Assembly (NCBI RefSeq): GCF_003268025.1
Contig: NZ_QLUW01000004.1
Location: forward strand, 124,001-188,000
From: Paenibacillus montanisoli
Lineage (GTDB): Bacteria > Bacillota > Bacilli > Paenibacillales > Paenibacillaceae
DNA length: 64,000 nt
Reading direction: 5' to 3'
Shown: positions 19,422-27,772 of the stretch, piece by piece
Position numbering within the stretch: the first letter of the stretch is position 1
Layout: every line of letters starts with the position of its first letter
Translations under genes and position numbers: made by a program
The notes under the pieces: model-generated
Database searches by the model: none
What the model saw: only the letters and a program-made list of their open reading frames with translations
What the model was told of the DNA's origin: nothing

Positions 19422-20461
19422 CGCCGCCGCCCGCCGTCGCCTGACGGTACCGGAATCGGCTGCGACGACAATATGCCGCCAAGCACGGACGTGGCGGTTT
19501 TTCCGCGCACCAGCGCCTCGTCGCGCACAAGCAGCCGGTGCGCAAGTACCGGCTCGGCCGTCTGCTTCAGATCATCCGGCACGACAAAACGCCGTCCCCC
19601 GACATACGCAGTCGCCTGCGCTGCTCGCACCCAATCGAGTGTCGCGCGCGGACTGGCTCCGAGCAGCAGCTCTTGCGCGTTTCGGGTCGCGTCGGCAATA
19701 TGAACCGCGTAGGCCATCAGGGCCGGATGGACATGCACGGACAGCGCGTCCCGCTGCATCCGCAGCCACTCCTCCGGAATGATGACCGGACGCAGCGACT
19801 CCGGCTGCAGCCGCTGTGCGGTTTTCCCCTCCAGCATGGCGATCTCGTCCTCCGGCGCAGGGTAGCCGATCGACAGCCGCATCATGAAGCGGTCAAGCTG
19901 CGCTTCCGGCAGCGGGTACGTACCGTCGTCGCGCAGCGGGTTTTGCGTCGCGAGCAGCATAAACGGCCTCGGCAGCGGCCTCGTTTCCCCGTCCGCAGAC
20001 ACGCTCCGCTCCTCCATCGCCTCGAGCAGCGCGGATTGCGTGCGGGGCGGCGTCCGGTTGATCTCGTCGGCGAGCACGACATTCGCCATCAAGGGGCCCT
20101 GCCGAAAAACAAGCTCGCCCCGCTTCCCGTCCCATACCATGCCGCCAACCACGTCGGCAGGCTGCATATCCGATGTAAATTGAATGCGGCGGAATTCGCC
20201 TCCCATCACCCGGGCGATCGCGCGCACGAGAAGCGTTTTGCCGACTCCGGGCACGTCCTCCAGCAGCACATGACCGCCTGCCAGCAGGGCGCTGAACACT
20301 TGCGACACCACCTCGCTCTTGCCAAGCAGCACGCTGTTCACCCTCGACATCATGAGCTGCAGCGATTGCTGCGCCGCCTCCGGCCACATATCCTGCTTAT
20401 GCATATCCTCCATCTCGGCTAACCTGGGGCTGTACGTCTCCGCCATTTGCTTCGGTATCAT
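19418..20461 (-). CDS. MoxR family AAA+ ATPase
   Basis: A 347-residue AAA+ ATPase with Walker A EDVPGVGKT (near residue 75), Walker B VLADEINRTPPRTQSALLEAMEE, and sensor 1 in LLATQNP. MoxR proteins are thought to remodel or load partner proteins with VWA domains; the DUF58 gene just downstream (ATGA overlap) is the obvious partner. ATG 20461 has GGAG 11 nt upstream. It is the first gene of the operon and is preceded by the long repeat region. Confidence 0.93.
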   Translation of the reverse strand: MIPKQMAETYSPRLAEMEDMHKQDMWPEAAQQSLQLMMSRVNSVLLGKSEVVSQVFSALLAGGHVLLEDVPGVGKTLLVRAIARVMGGEFRRIQFTSDMQPADVVGGMVWDGKRGELVFRQGPLMANVVLADEINRTPPRTQSALLEAMEERSVSADGETRPLPRPFMLLATQNPLRDDGTYPLPEAQLDRFMMRLSIGYPAPEDEIAMLEGKTAQRLQPESLRPVIIPEEWLRMQRDALSVHVHPALMAYAVHIADATRNAQELLLGASPRATLDWVRAAQATAYVGGRRFVVPDDLKQTAEPVLAHRLLVRDEALVRGKTATSVLGGILSSQPIPVPSGDGGRRR

Positions 20462-20574
20462 TTGCGCTTCATCTCCTACTCTTTCAACCTATGAATTCCA
20501 TAGTTGATAGTTTCGCCAGACAAAGCCATGTTTACACCTCCGCCGCGCAACATTCCCCGCAGCATTGCGGCATA
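20462..20574. other. Leader region upstream of moxR
   Basis: Short non-coding segment between moxR and the repeat array; the moxR promoter should be here or within the array. I see no clear -35/-10 pair. Confidence 0.35.
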
Positions 20575-20800
20575 ATGTGCGGTACCTGTTACCTCTCTTC
20601 CCTGTCATTTTCGCTAAATGCGTACCATGTGCGGTACCTGTTACCTCTCTTCCTGTCATTTTCGCCAAATGCGCTCCATGTGCGGTACCTGTTACCTCTC
20701 TTCCTGTCATTTTCGCCAAATGCGCTCCATGTGCGGTACCTGTTACCTCTCTTCCTGTCATTTACGCTAAATGCGCTCCATGTGCGGTACCTGTTACCTC
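20575..20800. repeat. Tandem array of five 51-52 bp units
   Basis: Copies of GCGGTACCTGTTACCTC begin at 20579, 20631, 20682, 20733 and 20784, giving spacings of 52, 51, 51 and 51 bp. The inner copies are almost identical, including the tail CATTTTCGCCAAATGCGCTC. Period, the leading ATGTGCGGTA and the GTTACC...CTCTT layout match the array inside the purine operon (3665-3840), so the two are members of one dispersed family. All six frames are open only because 51 is divisible by three; no start with a ribosome binding site is seen. Confidence 0.88.
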
Positions 20801-20910
20801 TCATTGCTCCTACCTTTGAAGCTACTCATAGACGAAAAGCCTCCGTTTCCGCCGAAACAGTAGTTCGCAAGGCTAAATTTACGCGGGTAGGCGACGGAAA
20901 GCGCGAAAGA

Positions 20911-21390
20911 GGTGCTCTACAAGCTCCTCTTGACCTCAATACCGCCGGAAGTCGCCAATTTGGTGCTCCACAAGCTCCTCTTGACCGCAGAACCGTCGGA
21001 TGTTGCCAATGTGGTGCTCTACAAGCACCTCTCAGCTGCAAAACCGACGGAAGTCGCCAATGTGGTGCTCCACAAGCTCCTCTTGACCTCAAAACCGCCA
21101 GAGGTTTCCAATGTAGTGCTCCACAAGCACCTCATTGACCTCAAATCCGACGGAAGTCGCCAATGTGGTGCTCCACAAGCTCCTCTTGACCTCAAATCCG
21201 ACGGAAGTCATCCAATGTGGTGCTCCACAAGCTCCTCTTTACCGCAAAACCGCCGGATGTCATCCAATGTGGTGCTCCACAAGCACCTCTTGACCTCAAA
21301 ACCGACGGATGTTATCCAATGTGGTACTTCACAAGCACCTCTTGACCTCAAATCCGACGGAAAACCGCCGTTGCCGCCGAAAGAGGTGCT
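20911..21390. repeat. Tandem array of nine-plus 51-52 bp units (second type)
   Basis: Copies start at about 20911, 20962, 21013, 21064, 21115, 21167, 21219, 21271 and 21323, with a partial one near 21385. The consensus opens GGTGCTCCACAAGCTCCTCT and continues TGACCTCAAAACCGACGGA, ending GTCGCCAAT. The last four spacings are 52 bp, which breaks any continuous reading frame, so it is unlikely to encode a repeat protein. Flanks at 20838-20910 and 21361-21385 share CCGCCGAAA-type words, suggesting decayed copies. Confidence 0.85.
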
Positions 21391-21411
21391 TCCAGCACCG
21401 CTTTCAGGCAA

Positions 21412-21443
21412 CAAAAAAGGACCCCTTGATAACCAAGGAGTCC
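21412..21443 (-). terminator. Terminator of bcp
   Basis: On the minus strand GGACTCCTTG pairs with CAAGGGGTCC around TTAT and is followed by six T residues, 19 bp after the bcp stop. Confidence 0.85.
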
Positions 21444-21461
21444 TCACTTCTCCAATTCCAG

Positions 21462-21944
21462 CTACAGCGCCTGCACCGCAGCCAGCACCTCGCTTACATG
21501 CCCCTTCACGCGCAAATTGCGCCATTCCCGCACAAGCTTGCCTTTCTCGTCGATGAGAAAGGTCGAGCGGACAAGTCCCATATACTCGCGGCCGTAGAGC
21601 TTCTTCATCTGCCACACGCCGTAAAGCTCGCACACACGGTGCTCCGGGTCGGCTAGCAGCTCATAGGGCAGCTCGTATTTCTCCGCGAAGCGCTCATGCG
21701 TCTTGACATCGTCGATGCTGATTCCGAGCACGACCGTATTATAGGCGCCGAAGGCCGCATACGAATCGCGAAAATCGCACGACTCCTGCGTGCATGCCGG
21801 CGTCAAATCCTTCGGATAGAAGAAGATGACGACCTTCTTGCCCGCAAATTGACTTAGGCTGACTTCCCGGCCGCCTAAGGACGGCAGGGTAAAGTCGGGC
21901 GCTTTTTTGCCTACGATTGCTTTTGCTTTAATCGCTCTTGCCAT
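21462..21944 (-). CDS. bcp: Thioredoxin-dependent peroxiredoxin (Bcp/PrxQ)
   Basis: A 160-residue PrxQ-type thiol peroxidase that reduces hydrogen peroxide and organic peroxides using thioredoxin. The peroxidatic Cys is in DLTPACTQESCDFRD, and the second Cys five residues later is the resolving residue typical of PrxQ. The APDFTLPSLGG and VRSTFLIDEKGKL segments are standard. It lies 18 bp behind the ABC-2 permease genes and may be co-transcribed with them. The product is cytosolic. Confidence 0.94.
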   Translation of the reverse strand: MARAIKAKAIVGKKAPDFTLPSLGGREVSLSQFAGKKVVIFFYPKDLTPACTQESCDFRDSYAAFGAYNTVVLGISIDDVKTHERFAEKYELPYELLADPEHRVCELYGVWQMKKLYGREYMGLVRSTFLIDEKGKLVREWRNLRVKGHVSEVLAAVQAL

Positions 21945-21962
21945 GTTCGACTTCCTCCTCGA

Positions 21963-22760
21963 TTAAGATCCGGCGCCCCGGTACCGCTTCACGCCATGAT
22001 TCCAGATCGTAAGGCCGATCGCGAGCACGACGGCACCGACCACCGGCGTCAGCAGCGCAAGCGACGACAAGCCCTCATGATCCTTATCCAGGAAATAGGA
22101 AGCCGGAATCACGCCCACGAACGCGAAAGGAAGCAGCCACGTCAGCAGGAAACGGATGATTTTATTATAGATGTTGACCGGGTAACGCCCATAGTTCGAA
22201 ATATTGTACATCAGCGGCAAAATGCCCGTTGGCGCATCCGAGTAGAACGAGATTGCCGTCAGCGAAGTAAACAATCCCGCATAGATCAGCACCGAGCCGA
22301 CCGTGAACACAGCCATCATCAAGACATCCATCAGATTGAACGCGAGCCCGAGGTCCCCCCAGCTAATCACCATGATGATGAGTCCGACAAGCGAGCCGAA
22401 CAGGGACGGCGGGTCGAGATTTTCGAGCAGCACCTGGTACAGGTTGTAGGCCGGCCGCGTCAGCACGCGATCCATTTCGCCTTTCACGATATAGCGCTCG
22501 CTAAAATTCCAAATATTGAAGAACGCCCCGAAAAGCCCGGCCGGGACCATGAAATAACCATAGACGAAGATAACCTCCGCCTCCGACCAGCCGCCGAGCG
22601 AAGGCGTATGCTGGAACACGATCAGAATGAAGATGAGATTGATCCCTTGAAACAGAAGATCGGATAAGAGCTCCACCCAGAAATCCGCCCGGTAGGTCAG
22701 CTTTGTTTTCGCATAGTTCTTGATATATTCCATTGCAAGCGACCAGTAAAACACCGCCAT
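21963..22760 (-). CDS. ABC-2 type permease (DUF990 family), second subunit
   Basis: A 265-residue membrane protein with about six spans; it begins MAVFYWSLAMEYIKNYAKTKL and ends with a basic tail. The start at 22760 is used because GGAGGG precedes it and its ATG shares one base with the stop of the upstream permease; the frame continues upstream only as an overlap. The ERYIVKGEMDRVLTRPAYNLYQVL loop is characteristic of this permease family. It forms a heteromeric channel with the next gene; the cargo is unknown. Confidence 0.88.
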   Translation of the reverse strand: MAVFYWSLAMEYIKNYAKTKLTYRADFWVELLSDLLFQGINLIFILIVFQHTPSLGGWSEAEVIFVYGYFMVPAGLFGAFFNIWNFSERYIVKGEMDRVLTRPAYNLYQVLLENLDPPSLFGSLVGLIIMVISWGDLGLAFNLMDVLMMAVFTVGSVLIYAGLFTSLTAISFYSDAPTGILPLMYNISNYGRYPVNIYNKIIRFLLTWLLPFAFVGVIPASYFLDKDHEGLSSLALLTPVVGAVVLAIGLTIWNHGVKRYRGAGS

Positions 22761-23554
22761 CACCCTCCTTGCACGAACAGCCTGGTCCTTGCCTGACGCC
22801 ATACCCATGCGATCGGGATGATCAAGACGAAGAACCAGATCAGTTGAATGCCGAATACTTGCCACACCTCATCGCCGGACGTACGGCCCGTGAACACGGA
22901 GCTTGGCAGATACGTAATCGCCTGAAAAGGCAGCCATTTCATCGTCACGGCAAGCCAGCCCGGGAAGAACGAAATCGGCACGATAACGCCGGAGAACAGG
23001 TCGACGACGACGCGCTTCATGCGCAGCATACCTTCGTTGTTTTCCACGAAGAAGGCGAACAAGCCGACGAGCATGTTGATCTGGGTGTTGATCAAGAAGC
23101 TGAACAGCAGCATGACGACATAGATGCCCCACACGCCCGGATCGGTCGGCAGCTTCACCGGGAAGATCAGACAGACGATAGCGAGGCCCGGCCCCATGAA
23201 CAGCAGCAGGCGGAACAGCCCTTCGCCGAACCCCTGCATCAACTTCACGAACAAATAATTATAGGGCCGTATGAATTGAATGGCGACGCTGCCGTCCCGG
23301 ATTTCGTTTGCGATTTCGCGATCCAGGTTATTGAAGTAAAAGGCCCTCGCCATCCAGGAGACCGCCACATAGGTCGTCATTTGGGCCAGCGTGAATCCGG
23401 CCAACAGCTTCTGCTCGCCGTAAATCGCTTCCCACAGAAAATAATAAGCTCCGATATTGATCGTATATATAACAATGCCGCTGTAATAGTTCACGCGGTA
23501 AGCGAGCATCATGAGAAACCGGATACGGATAAGATCGAGATAAGCGCTTGTCAT
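22760..23554 (-). CDS. ABC-2 type permease (DUF990 family), first subunit
   Basis: A 264-residue protein with six predicted spans that opens MTSAYLDLIRIRFLMMLAYRVNYY. The loop LDREIANEIRDGSVAIQFIRPYNYLFVKL parallels that of the neighbouring permease, so the two are paralogues. Its start codon shares a base with the stop of the ATPase gene (TAATG), and its stop overlaps the next start in the same way. That indicates a tightly coupled transporter operon. Confidence 0.88.
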   Translation of the reverse strand: MTSAYLDLIRIRFLMMLAYRVNYYSGIVIYTINIGAYYFLWEAIYGEQKLLAGFTLAQMTTYVAVSWMARAFYFNNLDREIANEIRDGSVAIQFIRPYNYLFVKLMQGFGEGLFRLLLFMGPGLAIVCLIFPVKLPTDPGVWGIYVVMLLFSFLINTQINMLVGLFAFFVENNEGMLRMKRVVVDLFSGVIVPISFFPGWLAVTMKWLPFQAITYLPSSVFTGRTSGDEVWQVFGIQLIWFFVLIIPIAWVWRQARTRLFVQGG

Positions 23555-24660
23555 TACGGCTTCTTCACCTCTTCGGAGGCTGCGGCTACCGGCACTTCGC
23601 TGGCGGCGTCGACGGACTCTGCCGACTGCGCGCTCAGCTTCTCGGCCGCTTCGCTCGAAGCCGAGCCGGACTGGTAAATTTCACGGACGATATCATCGGT
23701 GTTCGTCTCCATGATCTTGATATCGCGGATGTCCGCTCTGCTGCCAACGACGCGGGCAAGCGCATCCGATACGTTCACCTCGTTCGGCAGCCACATCGTA
23801 GCGGTCAGCTCGTTATCGATGGTCCAGTTCACGCCGTGAAGGCCCTCGGTCAACTGTATCAGCACATTCAGCGGCGGCAGCTCGCCGAATTGGAACTGCA
23901 GCTCGCGGCCCTTGCTCCATCTGGACTTCAGCTCATCCAAGCCGCCGTCATAAATAATCCGCCCGTCATCCAGCATGATCACGCGGGAGCATAGCGCTTC
24001 GATGTCTTGCAGGTCATGCGTTGTGAGCAGGATGGTCGTCCCATGCTCGCGGTTGATCTTTTTCAAAAACTCCCGGATTTCCGTCTTCACGACGATATCC
24101 AGACCGATGGTCGGCTCATCGAGGAACAAAATCGACGGATTGTGCAGCAGTGACGCAACAAGCTCGCAGCGCATCCGCTGTCCGAGACTTAGCTTTCTTA
24201 CGGGACGGTTAAGCAAGTCACCGAGATGCAGGCGTTCCACCAATTCATCAAGCCGGGCACGAAACTCCGCTTCCGGTACCCGGTACACTTTGCGAAGCAG
24301 CTGAAACGACTCAATGACGCCGATGTCCCACCACAGCTGACTGCGCTGGCCGAATACGACGCCGATTCCGCGCACGAACTTTTCCCGCTCTTTGTAAGGA
24401 ACGAAGCCGTTTACTTTGATCTGACCTGAAGTCGGCACCAGAATGCCCGTCAGCATTTTGATCGTCGTCGATTTTCCCGCGCCGTTCTCGCCTATATAGC
24501 CGCAAATTTCGCCCTTCGGGATTTGAAAGGTGATATCTTTCACGGCCGTAATTTGGTTGTATTCCCGTTTGAACAGATCCTTGATCGCGCCGCCTAGTCC
24601 TTCTCGGTTTTTCTGCACCTGAAACTGTTTCCGCAAATCTCTTACATCTATCGCCAACAT
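23554..24660 (-). CDS. ABC transporter ATP-binding protein (DUF990-linked type)
   Basis: A 368-residue ATPase with Walker A GYIGENGAGKST, an LSLGQRMRCEL signature and Walker B ILFLDEPTIGLD; the segment VFGQRSQLWWDI between them is typical of this exporter class. The last 40 residues form a low-complexity Ser/Ala/Glu tail. ATG 24660 is chosen; a TTG at 24672 with an AGGAG site at better distance would add four residues and cannot be excluded. It is the first gene of the transporter operon. Confidence 0.9.
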   Translation of the reverse strand: MLAIDVRDLRKQFQVQKNREGLGGAIKDLFKREYNQITAVKDITFQIPKGEICGYIGENGAGKSTTIKMLTGILVPTSGQIKVNGFVPYKEREKFVRGIGVVFGQRSQLWWDIGVIESFQLLRKVYRVPEAEFRARLDELVERLHLGDLLNRPVRKLSLGQRMRCELVASLLHNPSILFLDEPTIGLDIVVKTEIREFLKKINREHGTTILLTTHDLQDIEALCSRVIMLDDGRIIYDGGLDELKSRWSKGRELQFQFGELPPLNVLIQLTEGLHGVNWTIDNELTATMWLPNEVNVSDALARVVGSRADIRDIKIMETNTDDIVREIYQSGSASSEAAEKLSAQSAESVDAASEVPVAAASEEVKKP

Positions 24661-24744
24661 GGAATGTGCCAAGCTCCTCTCCTCGTGCTTTCATTCGACA
24701 TTTCCTGGGGAATAACTTCCTTATTCGTTTCTATCAGATAAAAC

Positions 24745-24774
24745 TTGCTTCTCTACGACAAACCATTTTATAAT
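24745..24774 (+). promoter_or_regulatory. Candidate promoter of the LCP gene
   Basis: TTGCTT (24745-24750) and TATAAT (24769-24774) are separated by 18 bp. The start near 24781 would give a leader of about 145 nt. Confidence 0.6.
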
Positions 24775-24925
24775 TTTATGATATGTAATGCTATAGTGAA
24801 TTTATCATCCATGGTCACTCATCCCTACTCGATCGTAAGCTTAGTAGGCCTCATACCCTTATTTCCGAGCCGGATTGAGTTTCCTCATCCGCAGCCGGAC
24901 CTATTACAAGGAGGAACAGAACGCA

Positions 24926-26038
24926 ATGGCACGTTCACAACAACATAATAAAAAGAAAAAGCCGTGGAAATGGGCACTCTTAGGTGTAGCCGTCGCGGCA
25001 GCCGCAGTGATCGGATTTTTCGTTTACCAAGGCGTCGGCGTCTATAATGGTCTTGAAGACTTCAGCAAACCGCAGGAAGAATCCCGTTTCGGACAATTCG
25101 AACAGGTCGAAGCCGAGAAGCCGCCGGAGTGGGAAGGCACCGAACGCGTCAACATCCTCGTCATGGGCGGCGACAACCGCGGCCTCAAGAAGAGCGAAAC
25201 CGCACGTTCCGACTCCATGATGGTACTGTCGGTCGATCCGTTGACGAAGAAGGCGCACGTGTTCTCCGTGCTGCGAGATACGTACGTGGAGATTGAAGGG
25301 CACGGCGAAGGCCGAATCAATACGGCTTTGGCGCTCGGCGGCCCGAACTTGGCGATGAAGACGATCGGCGGCCTGCTTGGCCTCGATATCCAGTATTATG
25401 TGTATACGGACTTTGAAGGATTCAAATCGCTTATCGACGCGATCGGCGGCATCCAGAATTTCGAAGTCGAGAAAAACATGAACTATGTCGATAATGCTGA
25501 CGGCAACCGCTATGACATTCACTTGAAGAAGGGCATTCAAGATTTGGACGGAACTAAGGCGCTGCAATACGTCCGCTTCCGCCACGATGCGATGAGCGAC
25601 TTCACCCGCACCGAACGCCAGCGCAAGCTGCTGGACGCCGTAGCGGAGAAGATGAAGAGCGGATGGAACCTTCTGAAAATGAAAAAAATCGTGGACAGCA
25701 TCCAGCCTTATGTAGAATCCAACATTGAAGTTTCCGATATGCTCAAGCTCGCGCAGCTTGGCGTTCAGACTCACATTGCCGGCCAAGCTCAAGTGCCTCC
25801 TATGGAACTGATCGGCGATAAGAAAGAGGGCGGCGCGTCCGTACTGGCGGTAAGCGACGAATCCGATCTTCTGCAATTTATTCAGGATGAGCTTTTGAAG
25901 GACACGACCGTCCCTGCAGTCGCGGGCGGCACCGATTCGACCGGCGGCACCGGCACGAATTCGAATACTGCAGGTACTGGCGATAACAACAACTCCGGTA
26001 CGAATGCGAGCGGGAATACCGCTAACGGCAGCAAATAA
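24926..26038 (+). CDS. LytR-CpsA-Psr (LCP) family cell-wall glycopolymer transferase
   Basis: LCP proteins attach teichoic acids or polysaccharides to peptidoglycan from lipid-linked precursors. This one has 370 residues: a basic start (NKKKKPWKW), one membrane anchor (residues about 14-34), and an extracellular LCP domain with VNILVMGGDNRG, RSDSMMVLSVDP, DTYVEIEGHGEGRINTALALGG and the LQYVRFRHDAMSDFTRTERQR motif carrying the conserved arginines. It ends in a 40-residue Gly/Thr/Asn/Ser tail. ATG 24926 has AAGGAGG ten bases upstream. Confidence 0.93.
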   Translation: MARSQQHNKKKKPWKWALLGVAVAAAAVIGFFVYQGVGVYNGLEDFSKPQEESRFGQFEQVEAEKPPEWEGTERVNILVMGGDNRGLKKSETARSDSMMVLSVDPLTKKAHVFSVLRDTYVEIEGHGEGRINTALALGGPNLAMKTIGGLLGLDIQYYVYTDFEGFKSLIDAIGGIQNFEVEKNMNYVDNADGNRYDIHLKKGIQDLDGTKALQYVRFRHDAMSDFTRTERQRKLLDAVAEKMKSGWNLLKMKKIVDSIQPYVESNIEVSDMLKLAQLGVQTHIAGQAQVPPMELIGDKKEGGASVLAVSDESDLLQFIQDELLKDTTVPAVAGGTDSTGGTGTNSNTAGTGDNNNSGTNASGNTANGSK

Positions 26039-26048
26039 AGACTGGCAA

Positions 26049-26090
26049 GAGGGTGGATGAACCAAACCGGTTCGTTCACCCTCTCTTTGT
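26049..26090 (+). terminator. Terminator of the LCP gene
   Basis: GAGGGTG pairs with CACCCTC and an inner GAACC pairs with GGTTC; the hairpin is followed by TCTTTG. Confidence 0.75.
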
Positions 26091-26165
26091 TGTGCTGGCA
26101 TCGGATTCGGGGGTACAATAAGGTATTCGTGTTTAAGCATCGCCTAATTTTGAGGAGGTTCCACC

Positions 26166-27482
26166 ATGTCCATTCAACGTCCGCGCTCGGAGCAGCTGTA
26201 TGCCGAAGCGCTTGAACATATCGTCGGCGGCGTCAACAGCCCTTCCCGTTCGTTTAAAGCGGTTGGCGGCGGGGCGCCGGTCTTTATGAAACGCGCGCAA
26301 GGCGCGCATTTCTGGGATGTCGACGACCATCGCTACATCGATTATTTATGCGCCTACGGCCCGATCATTACGGGTCACGCGCATCCGCATATTACGGAAG
26401 CGATCACCTGCGCCGCCGCAAACGGCACGCTGTACGGCACGCCGACGGAGTTTGAGATTCTGCTGGCCCGCATGTTGAAGGAAGCGATCCCGTCCATGGA
26501 CAAGGTCCGGTTCGTCAACTCCGGCACCGAAGCCGTCATGACGACGATCCGCGTTGCCCGCGCCTATACGAAACGCAGCAAAATCATCAAATTCGCCGGC
26601 TGCTACCACGGCCATTCCGATTTGGTGCTCGTTGCGGCCGGCTCCGGCCCTTCCACGCTCGGCATTCCCGACAGCGCCGGCGTGCCGGGCAGCATCGCCA
26701 GCGAAGTCATAACCGTCCCGTTCAATGACCTGGACGGCTTGCGGGTAGCGCTCGAAACCTTCGGGAACGACGTTGCCGCTGTCATGGTCGAACCGATCGT
26801 CGGCAATTTCGGCATGGTGATGCCGAAGCCGGGCTTCCTGGAAGGGCTGTGCAAGATGGCCCGCGAAGCCGGGGCTCTCGTCATTTACGATGAAGTCATC
26901 AGCGCCTTCCGCTTCCATTACGGCAGCGCGCAAACCTACAGCGCCTTCTCGGATCATGCCGCGATCGAGCCGGATCTGACGGCGCTCGGCAAAATCATCG
27001 GCGGCGGTCTGCCGATCGGCGCTTACGGCGGACGCAAGCAGGTAATGGACCAGGTAGCGCCGCTCGGTCCTGCTTATCAGGCCGGCACGATGGCAGGCAA
27101 CCCGGCGTCCATCTCGGCAGGCATCGCCTGCCTGGAGGTGCTCCGTGAGCCGGGCGTTTACGAGCGCATGGATGCGCAGGCCGCAAGGCTGGCAGACGCG
27201 CTGCAAGCGTCGGCGGACAAGAACGGCATTCCGCTGACCATCAACCGGATCCGCGGCTCCTTCTCCGCCCATTTCTGCGATCATCCCGTCACGAATTACG
27301 ACGAAGCGCAGGATACGGACGGTGAGCGGTTCGGCCAATTTTTCCGCCTCATGCTGGATCAAGGCATCTGCCTTGCGCCGTCCAAGTACGAAGCGTGGTT
27401 CCTGACCACCGCGCATACCGATGAAGACATTGACGCTACGATAGCTGCGGCCGAGAACGCTTTTGCCGCTATGGTGCGGTGA
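26166..27482 (+). CDS. hemL: Glutamate-1-semialdehyde 2,1-aminomutase
   Basis: A PLP enzyme (438 residues) that makes 5-aminolevulinate for heme from glutamate-1-semialdehyde. Motifs are [16 protein letters not shown] at the N-terminus, [28 protein letters not shown], and the PLP lysine in [17 protein letters not shown] (near residue 275). An AGGAGG site precedes ATG 26166. It stands alone rather than in a hemAXCDBL cluster, so it may be the second, GsaB-like copy known in Bacillus. Confidence 0.93.
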   Translation: MSIQRPRSEQLYAEALEHIVGGVNSPSRSFKAVGGGAPVFMKRAQGAHFWDVDDHRYIDYLCAYGPIITGHAHPHITEAITCAAANGTLYGTPTEFEILLARMLKEAIPSMDKVRFVNSGTEAVMTTIRVARAYTKRSKIIKFAGCYHGHSDLVLVAAGSGPSTLGIPDSAGVPGSIASEVITVPFNDLDGLRVALETFGNDVAAVMVEPIVGNFGMVMPKPGFLEGLCKMAREAGALVIYDEVISAFRFHYGSAQTYSAFSDHAAIEPDLTALGKIIGGGLPIGAYGGRKQVMDQVAPLGPAYQAGTMAGNPASISAGIACLEVLREPGVYERMDAQAARLADALQASADKNGIPLTINRIRGSFSAHFCDHPVTNYDEAQDTDGERFGQFFRLMLDQGICLAPSKYEAWFLTTAHTDEDIDATIAAAENAFAAMVR

Positions 27483-27528
27483 GAATGAATAGCTTAGGAA
27501 ACATCCGCTGCACGGGCTGATCACGGTT

Positions 27529-27593
27529 CCGGTCGCTGTTGTACTCAGATTTCCGTGAATTTCAACCTAGAGGGTGAAATCTGAGTACAAAGG
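27529..27593. repeat. Dispersed palindromic element (copy 2)
   Basis: The inverted repeat GTACTCAGATTTC (27541-27553) with GAAATCTGAGTAC (27576-27588) is framed by CCGGTCGCTGTT and AAAGG. Its layout and outer words match the element between purB and purC read on the minus strand, so both belong to one family. It lies downstream of hemL. Confidence 0.75.
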
Positions 27594-27635
27594 ATGAATG
27601 ATTTGCGCGGCTAGCGCCATGCAAATCATTCATCC
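27592..27635. repeat. Perfect 15-bp inverted repeat downstream of hemL
   Basis: GGATGAATGATTTGC and GCAAATCATTCATCC flank a 14-nt loop. There is no T-run, so it is not a standard intrinsic terminator, although it may act as a 3' stabilising hairpin for hemL mRNA. Confidence 0.7.
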
Positions 27636-27711
27636 GAGGCAATCGACCACTAACGTTTCTCCACCATGATCGCCCGCTCCGCTCCTGTTCCACGCTATTT
27701 TTTATTTAAAC

Positions 27712-27747
27712 AAAAAAGGCAGAGCCGGATGCCCATCATCCGGCTCT
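27712..27747 (-). terminator. Terminator of the GntR-DUF1648 operon
   Basis: AGAGCCGGATG and CATCCGGCTCT pair around a 5-nt loop, with six T residues on the minus strand. Confidence 0.85.
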
Positions 27748-27772
27748 TCTTCGATTTCCCATACATTATCTA

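Noticed and set aside
20575-21390. Possible CRISPR array
   Set aside because: Units are directly tandem without unique spacers, and no cas gene is near.
20911-21556. A 214-codon repeat protein over the second array
   Set aside because: Units switch from 51 to 52 bp in the last copies, so the repeat sequence falls out of frame; no ribosome binding site precedes it.
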